45,613 bases of DNA, taken from contig JACVRA010000255.1 of NCBI GenBank assembly GCA_019828545.1, positions 1 to 45,613 of the forward strand, given 5' to 3'. Each line of letters starts with the position of its first letter. Position 1 is the first letter of the stretch. The stretch is from Paracamarosporium sp. OC-R06-R3. Taxonomy: Eukaryota; Ascomycota; Dothideomycetes; Pleosporales; Didymosphaeriaceae. The position numbers and the translations under genes are program-made. Under the pieces are notes generated by a model. The model was not told where the DNA came from. It worked only from the letters and a program-made list of their open reading frames with translations, and made no database searches. Positions 1-10,494 of the stretch are shown piece after piece.

Positions 1-735
1 ATAAAGCCTAATTTATTAAAATTATAAATATTATTATCTAAGATACTATACTTGGCTTTAGTATTCTCTATAAGCCAAAATTAAGCTTATATAATCTTAG
101 GATTCTTATAAAGGGCTTTTTTATAGTTATACTTTTAATTAAATTTTACTATAAGCTTTAGTTAATGCTTAATAAAGTTTATAGTTTAGTTTTAACTAAT
201 AGGCTTATAGTACTACTTAGCCAATAAAAAGTTAACTATATTTTTAATAGTAGTAAGCTAGAATAGAAATTTTTATATATTTAAATTAAGTATATATTAA
301 ATAATTATCTACTCCTTTATCTTTAGAAGATTTATTAAGTTAGGTGTATAATTATATTAAAAAGTAGTTTTAGTATATTATATACTAACAGTACTTTAAA
401 AGACTTTATAGATAATTATAATACATTACTAAGTTAAAGTTACGTCTTATTTAATAGCCTAGAGTATAAGCTATAATTAAACTTCTTTTAATTTAGGTAG
501 TTTATTATATTATTAAGGTATTACGTTGTACTATAAATGATAGTATATTCTAGTAGGGGCTTGGCATTCTAATTAACTTACTTAGGTAATTAGCTTACTT
601 ATAAAGTACGTTAGATAAATACTAAATATTTATTTTTACTTTATATAAAATATTAAGACTTATTAGGTCTTAATTATATATATTAGGTAATAAGAGGTTG
701 TATTATACTAGAGCTAGCTAGGGTAGATTTCCTAA
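1..735. repeat. AT-rich, RIP-degraded repeat block (left border)
   Basis: The block is extremely AT-rich, dominated by TA dinucleotides, has almost no CpG, and has stop codons in all frames. This is what RIP leaves behind in a multicopy element. Composition changes abruptly to about 50% GC near 735, about 115 bases before the stop codon of the siderophore transporter. I could not recognise a specific element in it. Calling it a transposon relic is inference from composition and from the same texture in the identifiable Gypsy elements at the right end. Confidence 0.75.
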
Positions 736-850
736 AGTTGAGTCTACATTGCTACCACCTGTGACGTGACAGCAAGTCACCAAGAGAATGCCGGCACTAC
801 TTCCTTATAATACGTTCAAATTCTACTACTACCCATAACGATGTTAGTAT

Positions 851-2726
851 CTAGAAGACCATGCCCTTGGTTTGCTTGCCACGATCCTCTTCCAGCTTTT
901 TGACATTAATGTTCTTCCAGAACCAGATAGATGCGATGCATAGTGGTACAAAGCAAGAACCAGCGATAACCATGAGCCGTTCAGTATGTGCGAAAGCACC
1001 AACAATCGCATCTCGCTCAGGCGTGCCGTCCGCGAAGCTCATCTGTACTTCGATGCTACCGAAAATTTCCATGGAGCGATTTTTCGATTCTTCCGGAAGC
1101 CGATCGTATAGTTGCTGCGGAAGAGTACTGGTCCACAAAGCACCTGAGATGGAAAAACCGATGGATGAACCGAAGCCACCAAAGAGGCCCCAGAGCGCAC
1201 TTACGACGGCAATCTGCTGGTGGGAAACGGGCGCCATAACAGCTAGTTGTCCGCATGTCGCGAAGATGCCGGTTCCGAGACCAACGAGGATTTGCGTGAA
1301 CGCAAGGACACCTGGATTTGTGCTTGGCTCGCGGAAAGGAATGAGCAATGCAGTACCAAGAAGAGTAATCGGAACACCGGTCATTGCAATCCATTTGAAG
1401 TTGCCAGTGCGACTGATGAGCCAGCCAATGATCGGTCCAAATACCGATGAGGTCAATGAGAAGGAGTTGAGTATGTAGTTTGCGTTCTCGATGGACAACC
1501 GGTGGACAACTTGTAGGTAAGAGCCGTAGTATCCGTTCCAGCAGAAGACCGATAGGAACATAACGCCGTACAACACACAAGAACCTATTATGGTGGGCTC
1601 CTTGAGGTACTTCCATGGTAGAAACTGGACTGGTGCGATGTAACGTTCGTACGCAACGAATGTAGGAAACAAAAGAATACCGAGAACAAGCATGGCGATG
1701 ATATATCCAGTCTTCCAGCCGTCAGGCGCATAGTTGCGCAGGGTGAAAGGAAGCATGAAAAGACAGAATGCGAACATGAGAAGCAAGATGCCAAAGACTA
1801 AAAACGTAAGCGGAGATCAAGGGAGAGGATCATAGTACTTGCTGTCAAACTCAATGAAGTAATAGGTGAGCGACTGAACGATGTTGCGGCCCGACCGTTT
1901 CCTTCTAGCCAAACCAGCTTGGCGAGCCTTTCGATACATGAAGACCATAACACCCATGGCCGGCAGACTGCAAGCAACTAGAATGATGGCGAAAGCACCA
2001 AACGCCCATCGAAAGTTGACGTATCTGTAAAACGCTGCCGCAACCCGTGGGGCAGTGAACGTGGCAACGATGCGAGGCGTACCATTGATACCAAATATAA
2101 TCATACGATTTTTGAGGGATGTCATGTCGGCGCACATGACATCAATCACGTAGAGGATACCGATGTGACCAGTCCAGTACAGGACATGTGCTGCAATATA
2201 GGTCTCCATATTTTGGCAGACAGCCTTCATGATCATGCCTACAACAGCGACGACGAGCATGAACACGAAACCCTCGACACGACCCCAGACATCGATAGCC
2301 TTGGCTGTCGCAAGAGGAATGCAGCCTCCTAAAGCGGTAGACATAACGCTACCGACAGTGAGAAGACCATGTTTGTCAAAGGACGAAGTAATGTAGGGGT
2401 TGAGGGCCGAGTCGATGTAGTTTTGGAACATGTCAACGAAGTGGATGAGATAAAGTCTAGCGTATGTTACAATGAGAATTTAATCGTGGGATCGCGTCTG
2501 CGTACAGAATGAACATGCTGACTAGAGTGGTTCTGCTCCATATACTTGTGATGGCCCTCACACGCTCGACTCCTTGCTGGAATTCTTCGGACTTGTCGTC
2601 ATCTTGTACGTGGCTGCCTTCGGAAGGTGCAACGAGATCGACATGGTTATTTTTCTCAACGTCAACTATGGGTGGAATACGTTCGACTGTAGCCGTCGGC
2701 TGTGGTCCTTCCGCAGTGAGGCTCAT
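851..2726 (-). CDS. Siderophore-iron transporter (MFS, SIT/ARN family)
   Basis: Major facilitator of the fungal siderophore-iron:H+ symporter family, expected to import ferric siderophores at the plasma membrane. Three exons read on the minus strand (2726-2506, 2456-1843, 1797-851) give 593 aa, normal for the family. The start fits because the acidic cytosolic N-terminus leads into the family-typical 'VERVRAITSIWSR' before TM1. Intron 1 (2457-2505) is GT-AG. Intron 2 (1798-1842) is in frame only as a GC-AG intron with donor GCAAGT, and splicing restores the 'IEFDIFGILL' entry into the second half. Other family features are 'KAIDVWGRVEGF' after TM2 and 'NFRWAFGAFAI' before TM6. No in-frame stop or RIP-like stop is present despite the adjacent AT block. 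No siderophore synthetase lies nearby. The imported siderophore cannot be told from sequence. Confidence 0.9.
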
Positions 2727-2980
2727 AATGTGCGAAGTTGATCGAGCTCAGCTGGTTACGGCAGGGTGAAGAAGTGATACTAGGACGGAGTACACGAGGA
2801 GAGCTTGTCTCACACATTTATATTCGCGCATTTGTCCATCCACGCAAACATCCAATGGAAAAATTTGCCCCTGGCATCTGCTCCGAAAGCGGGGCCAAGG
2901 AGTTAGAGGGGGGAGACCTGCTATAGGCTTCGCTTGACTGATGAGAGTTCGAGATGGTGGTATGCCCAGAGGAATCGATG

Positions 2981-2989
2981 ATCTGATAA
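2981..2989 (+). promoter_or_regulatory. Iron-responsive GATA site (ATCWGATAA), distal to transporter start
   Basis: ATCTGATAA is a perfect match to the ATCWGATAA consensus bound by fungal iron GATA repressors (SreA, Urbs1, SRE). It lies about 255 bases upstream of the siderophore transporter start codon. A second perfect site follows 42 bases further out. Function is inferred from known regulation of siderophore genes. Confidence 0.7.
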
Positions 2990-3022
2990 GATGCAACGCC
3001 GAGAGACCGAAGGAAGTGATTG

Positions 3023-3031
3023 ATCAGATAA
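3023..3031 (+). promoter_or_regulatory. Second iron-responsive GATA site (ATCWGATAA)
   Basis: ATCAGATAA is the other W variant of the consensus, in the same orientation as the first site. Start-to-start spacing is 42 bases, about four helical turns, so both would face the same side of the DNA. It lies about 297 bases upstream of the transporter start. Confidence 0.7.
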
Positions 3032-5772
3032 GAGCCATCTCCGTGATTAGATCCAATCAAGATGCATGTAAAACTGGGGCTTGCACGCCGCCGTGCGGAG
3101 ACTCGACCATGATGAGCAAGCCAAGAGTGGGGCACACGGCCAGAGGCTTGGCTAAGTGGCGCGCCTTGTTGCATGAGAGCAAAAGAGTTTTGCTTGAACA
3201 TGGCCAGGCGCTTCGCTGCAGGCTGTAGCGACAAGCGAATTTACAAGCTGGTTCAACCGAGCTCTAGCCTCGTTACTTTCCAAGTGCTTACCGCCTTCTC
3301 CGCTACGTGCGTTGTTAGTGCAAAATGCAGGAGACGTCTGGATACTTGTAGAAGTGCCATGCTTGCAGTTGTTCCAATGATATGCGTGCCACGAGGTCTG
3401 TAGACCCTAAGCTCGCTTCAGCTCCTTATCACCTTTCATGATCCGAGCCGAATCTTCGGTACCACCCGAAAGAACTCTTATAGCGCGAGGCCTCCAATTC
3501 CGGGTGTTCATGATGGGCCCTTGTGAGATGGTCGTGTAGATTGCAAGGTTGAGGCTTACGCCGGAGTGGAGTGGATGCAAAGCCGTGCCGTGATGAACAC
3601 ATTTCTCTTGCCTTGAAGTACGAAAGGTGATCTAAGCACTGACATTGAGTGTTTGCTTCTTTCTCTAGAATGTCTTGCTTTGGCTGTCTTTGAGAGAACA
3701 TACTAGACTACAGGAATGCGCCAGTGACTCATCTTGTGGGGTTGCCGAATAGCCGAAAGTACAAGGGGGCAACCTTCTCTGCTCAACTTTGGAGAAGCGT
3801 AGTCACTGTTGAGGTCTGGCAAGGACAGACTGTAAATGATTTATTACAAATTGTTTGATGCCAGAGATGACATAAAGCGTCTTCTGGATCTCGCATGACT
3901 TCCGGTTCCAGGGGCATCTAAATAAGCCTTGAACATGCGTGCATTGGCACTTGGATCACCGGGCCAAAAGCTTGATGGCGGTATGCATGTATGCTCTTGA
4001 GAACCGGGTGTATGCTGCCCAATGGTTGGGTTCGTTTAAGCCTTACATCTCTAAAAATCTTCCAGGTGCTGATGTCGGATGTAGTTAACAGGATCGTCTA
4101 TAGGCATGCCGCCGGGTATTAGTAGAAGCGCACTGCTCAGAAGTAGACGGCGATGGCAGAATTCTACATAAGATTGCACCCATGTCACATAATGTGTCCT
4201 GTCGGACCTGCGCTGTGTCGCTCTCATCAAACCTTTGAACCTGCTCAGTTTCAGGGCACCATGCCTACAAAATGTGTACAGGTATACATCTTCTTCAGAG
4301 ACCATCCTCGATAGTTTCCAAAACACAGACTTCTGATCCAGCTTAGTGATACACCTAATGCGTATTATGCGACTAGAATGTAGACTTGAGTGTAGAAGAG
4401 GACTGTAGTCACATCTGTCACCATCAAGTTTACCAGAGTGTAGCCTATGATAAGGCGACATCCCGTTATACGCTAATCAGTAGAATACCCATGAATGGTA
4501 GGGCTTTATGCAATATAGACGCAGCAAAAGTATGGTACCAGCGCATCATAGAGAGTTTAAATCCGACTGAATGCGACTTCGCCAGCAGGAAGATAAATTT
4601 CCTCCAAATAGGCATCCTGAGCTCAAGTACTAAACTTGTGCTCACTATTCACATGGAAGGTGGTGTTTCCAGCTAACTTCATCTGAAGTGGCTTCCCTAT
4701 GATGAGAGTATAGTGTGAGGTGTAAGATTGGTTGAGTAAATCTATACGAGGGAAGCCAATAAACAGAGCCTAGGCAGCAGAGGTGGCTGTTACCACCGTA
4801 GCAGGTGCGCCAGCCTCAACACACCGCAACCCCTTCACCACCGAACATTGATTTCACCAAATCGCCGAGACTATTGCTAATGCTTATAACCATCCCTCCA
4901 CCCGGTGCGAAAGGGTGAATGCGGGAGTGTCCGTCACTCGTTTCCACCATTTGCCCATAGGGGATAAACTTGGCGACTATTTCAGGTGGCAGAGAATCCT
5001 GAAGGATCTGACTTCGGACCCTCCCCCCTTTACGATTAACTTGTTGTCCTTCACCGTTAAAGAAGCGCGATTCACACCAAACTTGCGTACGATTACAACA
5101 TTTATGAATGCATCCACAGCCACTCTTTCCATATATACCGGTGACAGCCTTCTACTTAGACGTTTGTTGTGCTGGCGTACACGAAACGCGCTACTCGCCT
5201 GAGCGAGCGCCGAGACTTGTTTGAACTGCAGATCCTATTGTCAGCGTGAGCTGGACAGTGTCTCACGGCTCCTTTGCTGGCCCTTCCGCGACCCTTTACA
5301 ACGTAGCTCCATGGATAAAGTTTAGGATCACGGCCGGCCCGCTGCTTCCCCGTAACCAACCACCCACTCAGCATTGATAGCCATGTGCTTCATTCGTATC
5401 CTTTGCTTCGCCAAGCCATGCGCATGACACGAACATGAAAGCCCTGCTGCAACAGGAAACCCCGTGAGGTTCGAAATGACGACCTGATCCTGATTCCTGA
5501 CGGTCAAATATGTTCACATTACGCTCAGACTATGGATCGAAGTTGCCACCGATGCCTCGAATCTCCTGAGTTTCATGCGTTTGCTACCTCACTAGAAGTT
5601 CAAGTAACACACATTTGTTCATATCTACGAATCACCCAGTCTATCTCTCAGTTGCGCTTAAGGCTTCGAGCGTTCCAGATCTTCAGACTGGATTCGTTGA
5701 GCGTCTAGGCTTTCTTTATCGTCTTTCGCAATCTCACTATTGGCGTTTTCACCCTTCAATGGTGCGTGCAAT
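3032..5772. other. Intergenic stretch with no supportable gene
   Basis: Open frames here are short, lack family signatures and give low-complexity or random-looking translations. The best fragments (minus 4051-4461 and minus 3429-3701) could be relics but show no complete domain. I see no tRNA or repeat structure. The part immediately left of this stretch is the transporter promoter. Confidence 0.5.
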
Positions 5773-7014
5773 ATGGCTGCCGAGCACCATGCAGACCGCT
5801 CGGGGATAGGAAAAGCTGTCAACATCACTTCCACCGTGTTGATGACATTCTTTGGTATATGGAGGCTGATTGTTCGGTTCAGGATCAATCCGCGACTAGG
5901 TCAGGAAGCCTGCGGCTCCTCACACTTGTGTATAATTGACGCTCTCAGGCTGGAGTGATTACTGGATTATACTCGCTCTTGTATGCGACACGTTAATCAA
6001 CAATGAACGCTTGTTCGGCTGCTGACACTCTCTAGCTTACTGCTGAAGTAGGCCATGGCTGGGCGCTTGCTTCCCTTTACAGTGGCGAAGGACGTTTAGA
6101 TATCGACATCAACATCGACATCAAGGCTAGAGTTCGATTCCTTACCTTCATCGGTGGGGCTTTCAATACCTACGCCGTCGGATTTGCCAAATTATCTATC
6201 TGCGCCTACCTCCTTGGCTTGAACTTTTCGCGCACCTACCAGTGGCTAGTTTATTGTTCAATCCTGATTATCCTGGTCTGCAACTTCACGCTCCCCATGC
6301 TATCTCACTGGGCATCTTGTCGACCTGTGCAGGCTAGCTGGGACATCAGGATTAAAAACCCGGACTGTTGGCCCGTTACGTTCAAGACAACAGTGACATA
6401 CATCCAAGGAGGTTCTAATGTCGTCACAGACTTGCTATATGCAGCGGCTCCGATCATCTATTTGCGGCGGGTGAATCTAAGTAGATACACACAATGGGGG
6501 GTGCGACTGGTCTTCCTGATGGCTTTGCTGTAAGTCACACTCCTGGCTCTGTAATGCACGTTTCTGATGGATTTTTAGCGGTACAGCTGTGTCGATTGCA
6601 AAGATCTACCAGTTCGGATATCTGTTGTTGAAGGTCAAAACTAACACCGTTTACCATACCGTCACCACAACTGCGATCAGTGTTAGCGAAAACTCCCTGT
6701 GTATCATCGTCGCCTGTTTGCCCCCACTCCGCCGTACATTCGACAACATACTTAAGCGAGTGCTGCCTCGGACTATTCTTGAAAGCATCGGCGCCCTAAA
6801 TTCAGGGCCGAGTTATGATCTACCTACGATCTATACCACCAAAATGACTGTGGAGGGCGAAAGTTCACATCATATTCTGCCAGATGAAGAATATGCAGAG
6901 GACACAAATGGGCGGATCATTTGTAAACCATCAACAACAGTCACACACGGGGAAAACAGCAAAAAGCATGGTGGTGATAGACAGAAGGCTGAGACAAGGA
7001 ACGATCATGGCTGA
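5773..7014 (+). CDS. SAT4/rhodopsin-domain integral membrane protein
   Basis: Fungal 'rhodopsin domain' (SAT4-like) seven-helix membrane protein of the large group related to PTH11-type receptors. Its ligand and role are unknown. Four exons (5773-5899, 5949-5980, 6036-6529, 6579-7014) give 362 aa, usual for the family. All three introns are GT-AG (49, 55 and 49 bp), and the phases restore family motifs. Exon 1 to 2 gives 'LGWSDYWIILAL' (family D-D-[WY] before TM2). Exon 3 starts 'EVGHGW' and contains 'FAKLSICAYLL' plus the cysteine pair 'SCRPVQASWD...NPDCW' typical of the extracellular loop. Exon 4 has 'ISVSENSLCIIVACLPPLRRTF', the last helix. The hydrophilic tail after residue 300 is cytosolic. 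No CFEM domain precedes the helices. The first in-frame ATG is used. Confidence 0.85.
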
Positions 7015-8605
7015 AACATCTCGAATAACTTTTGGTGGTTTTATGTTGGTTTCCGACCCACTGCGCGCAACACGTGAGGACACTTCTGATGCCAATTGAT
7101 GTTTCTCGAAATAGCCTTCGAAGGCTCTAAATTACAGTATATTTCCCATCTTGGCGGAAGAATCTTCCCATCTTCAACGACCTCTTATGCTCAAGTCACA
7201 AGGCACAGATAGAGCGCAAGTTATCGACACAAAGTTTCAGGACCTTTGGGTTCATTTTTCTTTGAAACGGGAGCTATTATCGGCTTGGATGATTATGTTC
7301 TGCACCATTGCAAGATATTGGGGTTGTATTCGGCCTTGAAAACGACACGATTACAGCAACCCTTGCTTTTGCTTTTGTCAGAGGAATGTATAGCTATGCA
7401 CTACGTCCGTCCATGCGACATTGAGTGAGGAACACGTCGAAATGCGATTGGGCGGATGAGTTCGTATGATCAAGAGATTAGGAAAGTGACCCTTCAGAAA
7501 TGCGAATCAGATACAAACTGGGCAACTGTGCTACAACGTACCTCGACCGAACTTTGAGCCCTGGTTATCATTTACTCTGTGGTTTGTAATACAACAGCAA
7601 AGTGGTTTACGTTTCCAGGGAGGAAAAACTCGGTTGAAGGTGTTGGCTTCTAGAATTTAGCGATACCAACAACTGAATGCGTAAAACATGCACCTTCCAT
7701 ACTTCAATCTAATTACCCAGAAATCTAATTACCCAGATTGTGCTCCAATAATGCGAAGGCGCAGCCTGCTTAATGCCAAGGCGTGATACGCAATAAATCA
7801 CATTTACGTATGATATCTAACCCAGAGAGACCAAGCACCGCCTAGTAAATGGGTTACCAACGTAGGTTCAGCTTCGCGTACTTACAATCTACAACTTCTT
7901 GTGGACTCGGGTAGCGACTGCCACTAGGCGCACAAGCCAATATGGCCCAGCTGCCCATGGAAGGGTATTGTGTTGAAGTATAGTCTTTCACGAAGCTACA
8001 CGTTGCGCCGAGCCCGTGGGGATCTGTATGTCCATACTCGCCTATTCTAAAGCCTACAGGTATATTCTTTGGTCCCTGTGTTCCTGCTTCTGTAGGGTTT
8101 GCAAAGTCTTGCGTTGGTTATAGTTCCGGCATGAAACTTGTTGGGGTTAGCCTTGTACGACAGTGAGATCAGACGGATTTTGGTCAGTTTGCATTTGCAA
8201 AGTTGCGCCTTTAGGCAGGACTGGGGGGTGTGGTTTACTGCGCTAGTGATGACTAGCTGGTTCGAGCTTAGAGTGCGGGAATGGAGCGATTGCTAGTTGT
8301 TTCGTAAGGAGGGGGGCTAAAAGCAGTCGTGGTGGGGAGGTGGGATGGATCCGCGAACAAACGCTAATTTCAGCCCTAGACTGCACACACTGTGCGAAGC
8401 TGCATGTGAACTATTCTTAGGTCATGCCAAAAGTTGAATGCAAGTGTGTGCGCATGTTTGTGTTGTCTTTCGGGTTGTTCGGTCTGTTAATGCTTTGAGT
8501 GATGTTTCACGTTATATGCTGATTTCTACACATGCCAAGAGACCGGGGCGGTAACATTGACCGAATAATTCTCTCTCATCCATATAGTTCTATCATTGCT
8601 TAGCA
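7015..8605. other. Intergenic stretch with a perfect 16-bp tandem duplication
   Basis: No coding region is supportable. It lies between the 3' ends of two convergent genes. Positions 7706-7721 and 7722-7737 are identical 16-base copies (AATCTAATTACCCAGA) placed head to tail. This looks like a simple tandem duplication rather than a known element. Confidence 0.55.
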
Positions 8606-10494
8606 CTATACATCCGTTATTGAGAGATTTTTTCTCCCTTCGTGCTCGATCTTGTCCCTCGGCGTCCTCCACGACTCACCAAAATACCACTGCACAATTG
8701 GCAGAGGCATTAGAATCATCACCGCAAGTCCTAATGCCAGGAATGTTGGCCCACTTGTGATGCAATCTAGGATCTTCTGCAGAACGGCGACACCAATGGC
8801 AGCGAATACCGACTGCACAAGATTGCTCACAGCCGATACCGCACCAGATTCATCATTTTGCCATGAATCTAAGATTAGTTCTTGATGTGCACCGCATATC
8901 GCGTGAACTGCCGCTGCTATCAGAAATTGTAGAAACAATGGGATGCATATCCAGCCTCCCAAAGACGTCAGATTGGAATACGCGAGCGCGTAGCCGTAGA
9001 AAGAGACAGAGACAATGAGGATGGCTGTAAATGCTGGGATGCGCTTGAGCCGCACGTGTTCGAGTGGAAAGTCAGCTGGGATTGAGTGCCGAGGGATATT
9101 CGTAATCGAAGGGAGAAAATGCGCATGTTTATAAGCCGAGGATGCGCGTTTGAAGTCGTCCTCCAGCAAACTGCCAATAAGAGCTGAGCCTGAGATAGCG
9201 CCAAGATAGTTGGGAATGAAAACGAGGCCAAGCAGGGCTTCGTTGATGCTAAAAGCCTGCTTGAAAAGACTAGGTGTGCTGATAGTAACCATCATCCAGA
9301 CCATGAAGAGCACACCGCTGAACGCGAGACTCAAGATTATGTTCTTTTCCTTGAAAAGTCGTATTGGTTCGATGAATTTCTTCTTGGGCAGCGTCGGTCT
9401 CGCAGCAGGTTGCAGGCTCTCGTCTACGTGTGCGGGCTTGCCGAATATGCGACACTTCCACACTAGTGGTTGGTTGATACCCATTAGAGGAACAGTGCCA
9501 TTTCCTGCGATACCGTGTAGTGTCTCTGGTAAGAGGAACGCAATTACTAGAAGCGCTGTTGTCGATAGCGCAAAAAGCAGAACAAATAGACACCTGAAGT
9601 CTGTCCAATTGGAGGTCAGCCCACCCAGTATGGGCGATAGAAGCAAAGTTCCGTTTCGTACGCCTTGGAGGAAGCTGTGAAATTTCTCGCATTCTGGGGG
9701 CGAGGAGATGTCGCGAATGATACTATACCCGATAGAACCCGTGGCTGCGATGCTGAATGCCTGTACCAAACGGAAGAAGACCAGCACCGCATAACTCGGT
9801 GAAAAGCTTAGGACAACGCAGGAGGCGACATAAAGGGAAAATGTGATGAGGTAGACCGATCGACGACCGAAACTATCGGACAGAGGACCCCAGAACAGTG
9901 GTGTGAACCCTTGCATCATCAGATACGCCGTAATTGTAAGGTTGGTAGCTTCAGCGCTGATTTTCAAATCCTTCATGTTGTCAGTAACGGGGCTTTCGGT
10001 GAAGACATGGAATTCCATACTGTAGCAACTCGTTCTAACGCCGGAAGGTACATATTGAATGTGAGCGTAGGAAAAGAGCCTGCCACGCACGTGATTACCA
10101 CCAATGTCCACTTCTCATGCAAAGTATACACGGGGGGCTGCTCTTCAATTTCCACATCCTCCGTCATTGGGTTGCCTTTGCCATCTCGCACGGATCCGAT
10201 TGCCTTCCCAATAGTCCCTTCCGACGACCTTCGATATTCGATGATGCTCTGTTGCCTTGACATTGAAGCTTGCGAATGCTCTGAAGTCTGTGTAAAGTCG
10301 AAGTTGATAGCTCGAGAATGTTCGGGATCGAATTGATGTCGCAGGGAGAACATGCGAATATTCGAGCTTCCCATCGCATATACGCCAGATCCAATCTCGC
10401 GCCATCCTTCTAACGTCGTGAATCGTTTCGATATCCGTCTCCCAACCACCAGTATTGTGCTGCCCCGAACAGACGGCTCATACAGCGAACCCAT
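8606..10494 (-). CDS. MFS transporter, DHA1 (drug:H+ antiporter-1) type
   Basis: Twelve-helix major facilitator of the QDR/DHA1 type, probably exporting toxic small molecules or metabolites at the plasma membrane. Two exons (10494-10021, 9970-8606) are joined by a 50-bp GT-AG intron whose removal makes 'ALERVATDLKISAEATNLTIT', the normal TM1-TM2 link. Motif A reads 'GPLSDSFGRR'. 'SPILGGLTSNW' follows in TM5. The large central loop and 'DFPLEHVRLKRIP' precede TM7-12. The start is uncertain: the ATG at 10494 gives 612 aa with a 150-residue N-terminal extension, while those at 10374 or 10353 give 572 or 565 aa, nearer the family norm. The acidic 'EIEEQPPVYT' just before TM1 is typical. Substrate cannot be predicted. 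Confidence 0.85.

Noticed and set aside
3429..3701. Minus-strand frame with a C2H2 zinc-finger-like spacing (Cys, Phe, Leu, His, His)
   Set aside because: The first cysteine pair is incomplete, there is no second finger, and no splice model extends it. A decayed fragment is possible but not supportable.
4051..4461. 136-codon minus-strand open frame
   Set aside because: No domain, signal or repeat similarity, and the composition resembles random frames nearby. Length alone is not enough.
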